Origin: Siphonodentalium dalli
Taxonomy: Eukaryota > Mollusca > Scaphopoda > Gadilida > Siphonodentaliidae
NCBI GenBank assembly: GCA_032622095.1
Contig: CP136068.1
Coordinates: 125,683,989 to 125,747,988 of the forward strand
Direction of reading: 5' to 3'
DNA length: 64,000 nt
The number at the start of each line of letters is the position of its first letter. Positions within the stretch are counted from its first letter, which is position 1. Shown here in pieces: positions 24,108-34,763 of this stretch. The notes beneath the pieces were generated by a model that did no database searches, had not been told where the DNA came from, and worked only from the letters and a program-made list of their open reading frames with translations. The translations under genes were made by a program, and so were the position numbers.

Positions 24108-25703
24108 TCATGTCTTTTTCGCAGCCTTTGAGGATTTCCTCAACCTCGACTTCTTCCTAGGTTGGAAATCCTCATCGTCTGACATCTCTGTGACACTCGA
24201 TGCCTTTTCCCATGAAACCATTCCTGGAAATTTTGTTTTTTTCACAGTTCTTGTCCTCGTCCTGATTGGTTCAGGAGATGAATCAGATGAGATACATGTA
24301 ACTGCCTTATTTTTAACAAATGTCTCTTTGGTAATAAATGAAGGTGGGCACACATGCCTCTGTTTTGGATCTTTTTTGCCAATTTTGGCATGAGTTTGTT
24401 TTGTCATAAGTGCATGAGATGTTCCCGCAACAGGAGATGCTTCAACACTGTCCTCTATAATTGTTTCAGGTATACATGTAATAGTAGGGGTAGTTGGTAC
24501 ATCTGGAATATTAACATCACTAAACAAGTCATCCGATGGGTCAAAAGCTGCAATGCTGTCATTACCAGGGTCCGAATGTACAGAAGCTGAGGTGTGGAGG
24601 GGTTCATGTCTATATTTCTTGACCCTTGGAACAATTTTCCCACCTTCCGAAGGCCCTTCCCAACAGCTAAACATCACTGGCAATGGGTAAGTATATATGT
24701 ATGACTCTGTAAGCGTATACAGATCTCTAACTTGGTTAAAGAAACTTTCCATTTTATTAGTTTTCGCAAAATGGTTGTGCCATATGATGGCACAGAGGTG
24801 GGACTCGAATGTGTAACCTTTACAGCCTGCCATTTTGCGAAAATACTGTTTGGCATGGGTCCATGCGCCCTCTATTGTATTTGTATTGCACATGTAGGAT
24901 TCTTGGGTTTCTTTGTTGATATACTCATGTTGAAACTCTCTAGTGTGGAGCACATTAAAATGTTGATACCCAAGTTTATTTAACTTATTATATGGAAGCC
25001 AACCATCGCTGTGGATGGTTGACCCCTTTTCCACATACTTCAGAATGATGGCAAGGAGAGTTTGTTCAGTTCTATCCACTACAGGAAAAAGTAAAAGTTT
25101 GTTTGTGTCCTTTTCAATTAACCCGAAAATCCAAACTTTCATCCCTATTCTTTTTCCTTTGCCATACTTGGAAACTCGCCCAAAACAGCTTTCATCTATT
25201 TCTACATGACCAGAAAGTTGAAAATTTGTTTCCGGATCCAGTATGTTCTGAACATATTGGCAGTATATTTCCCTTATGAAACTCGCCCAGTCTACAGCTG
25301 TATGCTCATAGTTGACTCCAGCTACCCTAGCCGCAGAACTCAGGTTTGAATGGTTAACATAGTCAATAACAAATGCAAAAATGTCCGCAATTGGAATTTT
25401 CGATTTTTCAAAAAATGAGTTTTTTCGGATGGAAAATTCATGTGATGTATTTGATGGACATCTCCATGAATAGCTGTCTATTGACTTTTTCCGTTGACTC
25501 AAATTACATCTAACTTTGCACGTTGGACACTGCAAACTCTGTTGAATGAACGCATTCCTTCGGAGCCAATTTATTATTTCCAAAGGATCCTGCAGAAATA
25601 AGTTATGGAAGTTCCATGGATTCACAAAATCCTTAACATCAATTTTCCGATAATTTGGTATACGCCTTCTCGAATTGCCAACTGGTTGTTTGGTTGTAGT
25701 CAT
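24108..25703 (-). CDS. Merlin-type (IS1595/IS1016-like) DDE transposase
   Basis: An uninterrupted 531-residue frame. Residues 59-82 hold a zinc-ribbon-like set (C59, C62, C66, C82), as in the N-terminus of IS1595-family transposases. The catalytic triad is visible: D170 in VEIDESCFGR, D233 in HSDGWLPYN and E278 in NTIEGAWTHAK. Merlin is the eukaryotic superfamily related to bacterial IS1016. The core ends near residue 350; about 180 further residues are acidic/serine-rich and end in a Lys/Arg-rich tail (QPRKKSRLRKSSKAAKK) that may be a nuclear localisation or DNA-contact segment. The start at 25703 precedes a basic N-terminus. An intact frame among dead elements suggests recent arrival or selection (possible domestication). 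Terminal inverted repeats were not found by eye. Confidence 0.88.
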   Translation of the reverse strand: MTTTKQPVGNSRRRIPNYRKIDVKDFVNPWNFHNLFLQDPLEIINWLRRNAFIQQSLQCPTCKVRCNLSQRKKSIDSYSWRCPSNTSHEFSIRKNSFFEKSKIPIADIFAFVIDYVNHSNLSSAARVAGVNYEHTAVDWASFIREIYCQYVQNILDPETNFQLSGHVEIDESCFGRVSKYGKGKRIGMKVWIFGLIEKDTNKLLLFPVVDRTEQTLLAIILKYVEKGSTIHSDGWLPYNKLNKLGYQHFNVLHTREFQHEYINKETQESYMCNTNTIEGAWTHAKQYFRKMAGCKGYTFESHLCAIIWHNHFAKTNKMESFFNQVRDLYTLTESYIYTYPLPVMFSCWEGPSEGGKIVPRVKKYRHEPLHTSASVHSDPGNDSIAAFDPSDDLFSDVNIPDVPTTPTITCIPETIIEDSVEASPVAGTSHALMTKQTHAKIGKKDPKQRHVCPPSFITKETFVKNKAVTCISSDSSPEPIRTRTRTVKKTKFPGMVSWEKASSVTEMSDDEDFQPRKKSRLRKSSKAAKKT

Positions 25704-26050
25704 ATTTAAGAAGAAATTATAAAGTCATTGCTGAACTGTCACGGTGTGAAGGAATATAGTGAATGTCTGTATAATGTACATGTTTTGTAACACGTGATCC
25801 TCGACCCCATTCACCTATTATTCACGAAAAAATCACCATATTCCCATTTATTTGAGGGGGGGGGGGGGGGTAACAAGTTATCCTTACCTTATATTTAGTT
25901 AATCCAAACAACCCTTTTTTTATCATGGACCATTCTTGCCCAGAATATAATCACAGAATAATCCGTGCAATTCATTAACACACGGCACTATTCCCTTATT
26001 TGGGGACGTTACACGTTCATGTTACCATATTTGGTAGGATAAATTATGGC
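25704..26050. other. Upstream flank of the transposase gene
   Basis: Contains a ~15-base G run (25856-25870) and AT-rich DNA. It should include the promoter of the minus-strand transposase; no specific element was recognised. Confidence 0.4.
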
Positions 26051-26485
26051 TACCTGCAAGTAATTAATTAAAATCAGCACGCAGTACCCCGTGCCAACAC
26101 GCAACTCCGTGTGAAATGAGTATACACTCAACCCACGTGGAGTTGTCGACCATGCATCGGTAGCCATGCATGCATGAGATCGTTGTAAAAAAAGATCGTG
26201 GGAAATCGTGCAATTGCATTTGAGTAGCTACTGACTAGTACATGCATCAATTGAACTCCGTGAACCCTATTTGTGATATTTCCCTGCTACCTGCAAGTAA
26301 TAAATAAAAATCAGCACGCAGTACTCCGTGCGAAATCAGTACTCAACGCACGTGGAGTTGTCGACCATGCATCGGTAGCCATGCATGCATGTGATCGTGG
26401 AAAATCGTGCAATTGCATGTGAGTAGCTACTGACTATTACATGCATCAACTGAACTCCCTGAACCCTATATTTGATATGTCCCTC
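26051..26485 (+). repeat. Two-copy ~235-bp tandem duplication upstream of an ORF
   Basis: Copy 1 (26051-26283) and copy 2 (26286-26485) share CTACCTGCAAGTAAT, AATCAGCACGCAGTAC, GTGGAGTTGTCGACCATGCA, a run of ATGCATGCATG palindromes, and ACATGCATCAA.TGAACTCC.TG. Copy 2 runs into the 138-codon ORF and supplies its first ATG; copy 1 has the equivalent ATG but no long ORF. The duplication probably doubled a promoter/leader region. Confidence 0.75.
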
Positions 26486-26857
26486 GATATTTTTAATTCT
26501 CCGAAAGTAGTAGCTATGGGTGCCAACGACAACAGGACAGAATATAAAGTTTGGATGGAGATTGTTGATGCGGTAGGGCCGTTATCGCAGTGGCCTGGGG
26601 AAATAAGAAGATCTTTTTGGACATCAAACCTGAGACATTGGGCCAGAGTTAAATTGTGCGCCTTTGTGTGGGTTAACGGTTTAAACCCGACCCTTTTCAT
26701 GGAATGGGTGAACCTCCGAAGCATGTACGCACCCTCCGACATAGCCCACATGGAGCGATTGTTTGCGTATTTTGTTTACAAGAAATACAAGCTCTATGCC
26801 TGGAATGTCGGCATGAGGCGATACGAATATATAGACGGTTCCGTCCACCTATACTAA
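26441..26857 (+). CDS. Uncharacterised 138-residue ORF, Trp/Tyr-rich
   Basis: The composition is protein-like and unlike its AT-rich surroundings, with well-spaced Trp, Phe and Tyr (VWMEIVDAVGPLSQWP, SFWTSNLRHWARVKLCAFVW, FMEWVNLRSMY, YEYIDGSVHLY). The first ATG (26441) lies in the duplicated leader; ATG 26477 (MSLDIFNSPK) is the likelier start, giving about 126 residues. I have an impression of similar short proteins in other invertebrate genomes but cannot name a family or function. No signal peptide or membrane segment. A GTAAGT follows the stop, and the region downstream is satellite. It may be a host microprotein or a mobile-element accessory gene. Confidence 0.5.
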   Translation: MHQLNSLNPIFDMSLDIFNSPKVVAMGANDNRTEYKVWMEIVDAVGPLSQWPGEIRRSFWTSNLRHWARVKLCAFVWVNGLNPTLFMEWVNLRSMYAPSDIAHMERLFAYFVYKKYKLYAWNVGMRRYEYIDGSVHLY

Positions 26858-26867
26858 AGTTGTAAGT

Positions 26868-28905
26868 TATCGGTATTATTCGAGGCTTATATGTAAGAAA
26901 AATAACTGCTATTTAGGGACTATTAATCACGAACAATAGTCCCTAAATTGGTCTTCTTTGTCTTACGTATAAGCCCCGATAAGCAATTAATGATTGTTTT
27001 AAAACATCGTCTTCGCTATATATATTCGTATTATAGTCCCTATTTATAATTACTTTGACTTAAAACGACTTATACATATTTCACTTTTATGTGTACAGTT
27101 AGCACGTTAATAGGGACTATAATACGAATATATATAGAGAAGACGATGTTTAAAAACAATCATTAATTGCTTTCAAGGCAAGGGTCTCCGTTGGGGATAG
27201 AGAACGAAACAGGGGTTTAGGTATATTTCGGGGGTTATACGTAAGACAAAGAAGTCCACTTTAGGGACTATTCTTCATGACTAATAGTCCCTAAAGTTGA
27301 CTTCTTTGTCTTACGTATAACCCCCGAAATATACCTAAACCCCTGTTTCGTTCTCTATCCCCAACGGAGACCCTTGCCTTGAAAGCAATTAATGATTGTT
27401 TTTAAACATCGTCTTCTCTATATATATTCGTATTATAGTCCCTATTAACGTGCTAACTGTACACATAAAAGTGAAATATGTATAAGTCGTTTTAAGTCAA
27501 AGTACTTATAAATAGGGACTATAATACGAATATATATAGAGAAGACGATGTTTAAAAACAATCATTAATTGCTTTCAAGGCAAGGGTCTCCGTTGGGGAT
27601 AGAGAACGAAACAGGGGTTTAGGTATATTTCGGGGGTTATACGTAAGACAAAGAAGTCAACTTTAGGGACTATTAGTCATGAAGAATAGTCCCTAAAGTG
27701 GACTTCTTTGTCTTACGTATAACCCCCGAAATATACCTAAACCCCTGTTTCGTTCTCTATCCCCAACGGAGACCCTTGCCTTGAAAGCAATTAATGATTG
27801 TTTTTAAACATCGTCTTCTCTATATATATTCGTATTATAGTCCCTATTAACGTGCTAACTGTACACATAAAAGTGAAATATTTATAAGTCGTTTTAAGTC
27901 AAAGTAATTATAAATAGGGACTATAATACGAATATATATAGAGAAGACGATGTTTAAAAACAATCATTAATTGCTTTCAAGGCAAGGGTCTCCGTTGGGG
28001 ATAGAGAACGAAACAGGGGTTTAGGTATATTTCGGGAGTTATACGTAAGACAAAGAAGTCAACTTTAGGGACTATTAGTCATGAAGAATAGTCCCTAAAG
28101 TGGACTTCTTTGTCTTACGTATAACCCCCGAAATATACCTAAACCCCTGTTTCGTTCTCTATCCCCAACGGAGACCCTTGCCTTGAAAGCAATTAATGAT
28201 TGTTTTTAAACATCGTCTTCTCTATATATATTCGTATTATAGTCCCTATTAACGTGCTAACTGTACACATAAAAGTGAAATATGTATAAGTCGTTTTAAG
28301 TCAAAGTACTTATAAATAGGGACTATAATACGAATATATATAGAGAAGACGCTGTTTAAAAACAATCATTAATTGCTTTCAAGGCAAGGGTCTCCGTTGG
28401 GGATGGAGAACGAAACAGGGGTTTAGGTATATTTCGGGGGTTATACGTAAGACAAAGAAGTCCACTTTAGGGACTATTCTTCATGACTAATAGTCCCTAA
28501 AGTTGACTTCTTTGTCTTACGTATAACCCCCGAAATATACCTAAACCCCTGTTTCGTTCTCTATCCCCAACGGAGACCCTTGCCTTGAAAGCAATTAATG
28601 ATTGTTTTTAAACATCGTCTTCTCTATATATATTCGTATTATAGTCCCTATTTATAATTACTTTGACTTAAAACGACTTATAAATATTTCACTTTTATGT
28701 GTACAGTTAGCACGTTAATAGGGACTATAATACGAATATATATAGAGAAGACGATGTTTAAAAACAATCATTAATTGCTTTCAAGGCAAGGGTCTCCGTT
28801 GGGGATAGAGAACGAAACAGGGGTTTAGGTATATTTCGGGGGTTATACGTAAGACAAAGAACTCAACTTTAGGGACTATTCTTCATGATTAATAGTACCT
28901 AATAT
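26868..28905. repeat. Satellite of 402-bp palindromic units
   Basis: The phrase GACTTCTTTGTCTTACGTAT starts at 27299, 27701, 28103 and 28505 (period exactly 402). Its reverse complement alternates with it, so each unit is a full palindrome. One axis is at TTAGGGACTATT...AATAGTCCCTAA. The other is at the TATTAACGTGCTAACTGTAC...CTTTGACTTAAAACGACTTA segment, which itself appears in both orientations. The first arm (26868-26985) is more diverged. Units are almost identical, implying recent homogenisation. ORF-free. Confidence 0.85.
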
Positions 28906-31545
28906 TAAATAAATAACGGGTATGATAGGAGAATGATAATTCGCCAAAGGAGCCAATTTAGCCATTTTGACAGCCATCATGTATGTTAATGTGCTCATCT
29001 CATACATTATCATCCTCCTAGCATACCCGCTATTTAGTAAATATTAACTAAATAACGGGTATGCTAGGAGAATGATAATTCGTCAAATGAGCACATTTAG
29101 CCTTTATGACAGCCATCATGGATGTTAATGCGCTCATCTCAGACATTATCACCCTCCTAGCATCCCCGTTATTTAGTAAATATTAACTAAATAACGGGTA
29201 TGCTAGGAGAATGATAATTCGTCAAATGAGCACATTTAGCCTTTTTGACAGCCATCATGTATGTTAATGTGCTCATCTCATACAGTATCACCCTCATAGC
29301 ATACCCGTTATTTAGTAAATATTAACTAAATAACGGGTATGCTAGGATAATGATAATTCGTCAAATGAGCACATTTAGCCTTTGTGACAGCCATCATGGA
29401 TGTTAATGTGCTCATCTCAGACATTATCACCCTCCTAGCATACCCGTTATTTAGTAAATATTAACTAAATAACGGGTATGCTAGGAGAATGATAATTCGT
29501 CAAATGAGCACATTTAGCCTTTTTGACAGCCATCATGGATGTTAATGCGCTCATCTCAGACATTATCACCCTCCTAGCATACCCGTTATTTAGTAAATAT
29601 TAACTAAATAACGGGTATGCTAGGATAATGATAATTCGTCAAATGAGCACATTTAGCCTTTTTGACAGCCATCATGGATGTTAATGTGCTCATCTCAGAC
29701 ATTATCACCCTCCTAGTATACCCGTTATTTAGTAAATATTAACTAAATAACGGGTATGCTAGGAGAATGATAATTCGTCAAATGAGCACATTTAGCCTTT
29801 TTGACAGCCATCATGGATGTTAATGCGGTCATCTCAGACATTATCACCCTCCTAGCATACCCGTTATTTAGTCAATATTAACTAAATAACGGGTATGCTA
29901 GGAGAATGATAATTCGTCAAATGAGCACATTTAGCCTTTTTGACAGCCATCATGGATGTTAATGCGCTCATCTCAGACATTATCACCCTCCTAGCATACC
30001 CGTTATTTAGTAAATATTAACTAAATAACGGGTATGCTAGGAGAATGATAATTCGTCAAATGAGCACATTTAGCCTTTTTGACAGCCATCATGTATGTTA
30101 ATGTGCTCATCTCATACATTATCACCCTCATAGCATACCCGTTATTTAGTAAATATTAACGAAATAACGGGTATGCTAGGAGAATGATAATTCGTCAAAT
30201 GAGCACATTTAGCCTTTTTGACAGCCATCATGGATGTTAATGTGCTCATCTCAGACATTATCACCCTCCTAGCATACCCGTTATTTAGTAAATATTAACT
30301 AAATAACGGGTATGCTAGGATAATGATAATTCGTCAAATGAGCACATTTAGCCTTTTTGACAGCCATCATGGATGTTAATGCGCTCATCTCAGACATTAT
30401 CACCCTCCTAGCATACCCGTTATTTAGTAAATATTAACTAAATAACGGGTATGCTAGGATAATGATAATTCGTCAAATGAGCACATTTAGCCTTTTTGAC
30501 AGCCATCATGGATGTTAATGCGCTCATCTCAGACATTATCACCCTCCTAGCATACCCGTTATTTAGTAAATATTAACTAAATAACGGGTATGCTAGGAGA
30601 ATGATAATTCGTCAAATGAGCACATTTAGCCTTTTTGACAGCCATCATGGATGTTAATGCGCTCATCTCAGACATTATCACCCTCCTAGCATACCCGTTA
30701 TTTAGTAAATATTAACTAAATAACGGGTATGCTAGGAGAATGATAATTCGTCAAATGAGCACATTTAGCCTTTTTGACAGCCATCATGGTTGTTAATGCG
30801 CTCATCTCAGACATTATCACCCTCCTAGCATACCCGTTATTTAGTAAATATTAACTAAATAACGGGTATGCTAGGAGAATGATAATTCGTCAAATGAGCA
30901 CATTTAGCCTTATTGACAGCCATCATGGATGTTAATGCGCTCATCTCAGACATTATCACCCTCCTAGCATACCCGTTATTTAGTAAATATTAACTAAATA
31001 ACGGGTATGCTAGGAGAATGATAATTCGTCAAATGAGCACATTTAGCCTTTTTGACAGCCATCATGTATGTTAATGTGCTCATCTCATACAGTATCACCC
31101 TCATAGCATACCCGTTATTTAGTAAATATTAACTAAATAACGGGTATGCTAGGAGAATGATAATTCGTCAAATGAGCACATTTAGCCTTTTTGACAGCCA
31201 TCATGTATGTTAATGTGCTCATCTCATACAGTATCACCTCATAGCATACCCGTTATTTAGTAAATATTAACTAAATAACGGCTATTCTAGGATAATAATA
31301 AATCGTCAAAGGAGCACATTTAGCTTTTTTGACAGCCATCATTGATGTTAATGTGCTCATCTCAGACATTATCACCTTATAGCATACCCGTTATTTATTT
31401 AATATTTACTCAATAACGGGTATGCTAGGAAACTGATAAATTGTCTACGGAGCACCTTTAGCCGTTTTGACAGCCATCATTGATGTTAATGTGCTCATCT
31501 CGTACATTATAACCCTCCTAGCATACCCGTTATTTATTTTTTAAT
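28906..31545. repeat. 139-bp satellite array, about 19 copies, each monomer a hairpin
   Basis: AATAACGGGTATGCTAGGAG starts at 29051, 29190, 29329, 29468, 29607 and so on (period 139). Each monomer ends CTCCTAGCATACCCGTTATT, the inverse of its start, so every unit has ~20-29 bp terminal inverted repeats around ~85 bp. Adjacent units are joined by TAGTAAATATTAACTA. First and last units are diverged, central ones nearly identical. After the array, CCACTCTAGGGACTATTCTT (about 31564-31583) resumes the sequence of the 402-bp satellite, so this array sits inside that one. Confidence 0.9.
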
Positions 31546-31645
31546 TACTACCAAAAAACAATTCCACTCTAGGGACTATTCTTCGTGATTATGTTTGTTT
31601 TGCCTCGATCAAGAGTTTTACTTTAATTAATGTTTATTATTTTTT

Positions 31646-31758
31646 GCAGATCAGAGTTGGCTATGATCCAAAAAACCCGCCGTGGAGCAACAACAAAGAA
31701 GAATGTTCGCGATATGCATTTATTAAAATTTTATTGAACCATATTCCGTCTTTTGGTT
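31646..31758 (+). other. Exon-like open segment after a strong splice acceptor
   Basis: TTTATTATTTTTTGCAG ends near 31650, just before an open frame reading IRVGYDPKNPPWSNNKEECS..., which stops at 31758. The composition is protein-like (no AT bias, PPW and Cys) and lies at the far side of both satellites from the 26441 ORF. It may be the last exon of an unidentified gene or of a captured fragment. No donor partner was proven and no family recognised. Confidence 0.35.
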
Positions 31759-31759
31759 A

Positions 31760-34280
31760 AAATTTCGTTTCGGCTGGTTCATTCACTCTTGGGGAAATTA
31801 CATTCCGTGGTTTTGGTTTCCCATTCCGTTCATTTCCGCTGTCATTGCCTTCCGACACACCGAGGCAGTGTTTACATGAAGCAGTTAGAGAACAACACTG
31901 CCGTTGAATCCAGGGGCTGTTCTACGATATTGCCTACTTCAGAATTACCCAGCTGCTGCCTCAAACTTTCAAACTGTTTGGAACTTTTCAATATGACACA
32001 ATGTTTGACAATTACTATAATTATTAAATGTAGACCAAAGCTTTCAATTTGTAATTTCCCATCTGAAATCTTAAACATTAAGAATGAAAAGTTTCCATCT
32101 AATGGCCAATTCAGTCCAAAAATGACCAAATGTAGAAAGGTTTGTGACTAAATGCTGATTTAAATATTAGATATGATCAATGTCGATATAGCATTGGTTT
32201 TAAATTTCCAACTGATGGCGTGTCAGGTATGAACTTCCAACTATTGAATTTGTATTCTTTCAACCCATTATATCACCTGAAACCAATCACCCCCCCCCCA
32301 CCCCACCCATCGGCACATCCCTGCACCAATAAGACAGGTAGCACAAGAGTCTTGGTCGTGGGAAAATTTCACGGTTCATTGGTCATAGAGTAAACAGCAC
32401 ACTTACCAATAATTAGCGACACGCGCTGAGCTATAATTGAATGGTGCACGATGGACCGGATCGCCCATACAGCAAATTGTTTTTTATTGGAAACGCTTTA
32501 TATATTACTTTTTGTTAAAATCACAATGTCCTGCCCGTTTGGAATGTCCAACATGGAATTTCCAAATGTATAACAACCCACCCCTGACACATACCAAATT
32601 ACCAACTTGGGTAAATTATATTTGTACACCATCCCCTTTTCGATGGACCTTTTAGTATGTTGGTAGTTTCCTATCTGACATTTCCAACTGATGGTGTGTC
32701 AGGTATGAACTTCCAACTATTGAAATTGTATTTTTTCAACCCATTTTCTCACTTGAAACCAATCAAACACAACCCCCTCCCCCGATCCGCACCACATCCC
32801 TGCACCAACATACACGTAGCACCAGAGTCTTGGTCGTGGGAAAATTTCACGGTTCATTGGTTATAGAGTAAACAGAGCACACTTACCAATTAGCGACACG
32901 CGCTGAGCTATAATTGAAATGTGCACGATGGACCGGATTGCCCATACAGCTCATTCGGGGTTTTTTTATTGGAAACGCTCCATATATTATTTTGTTAAAA
33001 TCGCAATGTCCACTTCATTGCCAAATTGTTTCATTCACTCTCCTCTCCAACACAGGGACGTCGCTACAGCTGCCCGTTGAGGATGTCCAACTTGGAATGT
33101 CCAAATGTATAGCACCCCACCCCTGAAACTTACATTTTGAACAATTATCCCCAACTGTCTCACACAGTAACCCCGCCCAAACGTCGCCACACCACTGCAA
33201 AAATAATATACGGACAATATGAAGCGTCTTGGTTGGGAGAAAATGTCATAGTTCAGCGATCATAGAGTAAACATTACACATACTGTTGTCACCAATTAGC
33301 ATTACCCGCGCTGGTCTATTATCACTGAATTATTTAATGTAGACCAAAGCTCTCAATATGTTGGTGTTTTCCCACCGGACACTTCAATGTTGAGGTTGAC
33401 AAGGTTCCATCTAATGGCCATTTCAGTCCAAAACTGACCAGACGTAGGAAAGTATGTGGATAAACACTGGTTGAAAATTATAATATGAACACTATCAATG
33501 ACGCATTAGATTTAAATTTCCAATTGACGGTGTGTCAGGTATGAACTTCCAACTATTGAATTTGTATTATTTCAAACCAATATCTCACCGAAACCAATCA
33601 CCGCCCCCCCTCCCATGACCCAACCCGTCGCCACACCACTGCACCAATAATACAGGCAGTACCTGAGTCTTGGTCGTGGAAAAATTTCACGGTTCATTGG
33701 TCATAGAGCAAACAGTACACTTACCAGTTAGCGTTACACGTGGTGAGCTATAATTGAAATGTGCATGATGGACCGGATCGCACAAAGAGCAGATAGTTTT
33801 TTATTGAAAATTATCCATACATTATTTTGTTAAAATCGTAATTTCCACTTCCTTACCAAATTGTACCGTTCACTGTCCTTACAATTACAGGGACGTGACT
33901 ATAGCTGCCAGAAACTGTTGGGGATGTCCAAGTTCCAATTTCCAAATGTATAGCACCCCCACTCCTTGATACATATCATATTACATGTGTGCACCACCAT
34001 TTGCGTTGGACCGTTCAATATGTTGGTAATTTCCCATCTGACACTTTACGGTTAAAGTTGAATAGTTCCCAACTAATGGCCAATTCAGCCAACGGAAGGG
34101 GTCAAGCACGAATTCCATACTTTTGGATTTTATTTCACTAATTTATCACCCCAAACGAAGCAACCCGCACCCACCTGTTGCGATAGCCCTACACCAACAA
34201 AACGTATAATACAAGAGTCTTGGTCGTGGAAAATTTCATGGTTCAGCGATCACAGCGTAAGCATACACACACGGTACATT
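31760..34280 (+). repeat. Five-copy tandem array of 400-550 bp units
   Basis: GAGTCTTGGTCGTGGGAAAA-type boxes occur at 32347, 32825, 33224 (altered), 33665 and 34215. Each is followed by TTTCACGGTTCATTGGTCATAGAGTAAAC, ACACGCGCTGAGCTATAATTG and GCACGATGGACCGGAT boxes, and preceded by GTGTCAGGTATGAACTTCCA. Short G/C homopolymers (32290, 33603) punctuate the units. Non-coding. A single relative lies at 22700-23000. Confidence 0.7.
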
Positions 34281-34699
34281 AACGTTACAGGCGCTGGTCA
34301 ATAATTAATGAATGTAATATAACTGTCATCGCCCACTTCACAGAATTGAAAAAATAAACATTGTGTATATCCATTGAAACTGAGCACCATAATTAGATTT
34401 CTGGTTTTCACAAAATGAGTGGTTTACCGCTATTTAAAGTGCCAAATTGGCACATTTCGCGACGGTCTAAGCATTCGTTTCTATGTGATACATGTATTCT
34501 CTTAGCAGGTTGGACAAAGAGTCTTGGACTATTTGTTTAACATATTCGGTGAACACCCCACATGAATAACTATCATTGACGGTATGACGATTCGTTCATG
34601 TGTGATGTTACCCTAATATATTGAGCAAACAGTCATAGGCTATTTGCTGACCAAATTAGTTTATCGTCCCCTCTAAATAATAAATGTGTGGTTCTATAT

Positions 34700-34736
34700 A
34701 TTTCGATAATTTTACTATTTTTTCTGATCATTTCAG
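34700..34736 (+). other. Candidate 3' splice site upstream of the Helitron ORF
   Basis: A pyrimidine-rich tract (TTTTACTATTTTTTCTGATCATTTCAG) ends in CAG at 34736, 28 bases before the ATG at 34764. It suggests a non-coding first exon for the Helitron gene further upstream, not located. Confidence 0.4.
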
Positions 34737-34763
34737 AAACACAGAAATTGCAATTCAATCGAG

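Noticed and set aside
23640-26050. Terminal inverted repeats for the Merlin element
   Set aside because: Shared GGTGTGAA and G-run stretches on the two sides are in the same orientation, not inverted, and short.
28906-31545. CRISPR-like array
   Set aside because: The 139-bp units are contiguous with no unique spacers, in an animal genome; it is a satellite.
26857-31651. One spliced gene joining the 138-codon ORF to the exon-like segment at 31646
   Set aside because: The ORF ends in a stop before the GTAAGT, so the splice would lie after the stop codon; no shared family was recognised.
34380-34760. Helitron 5' terminus at TCTATATATTT (34692)
   Set aside because: Resembles a TC-TATATA start but is preceded by T instead of A, and lies within the likely splice-acceptor region.
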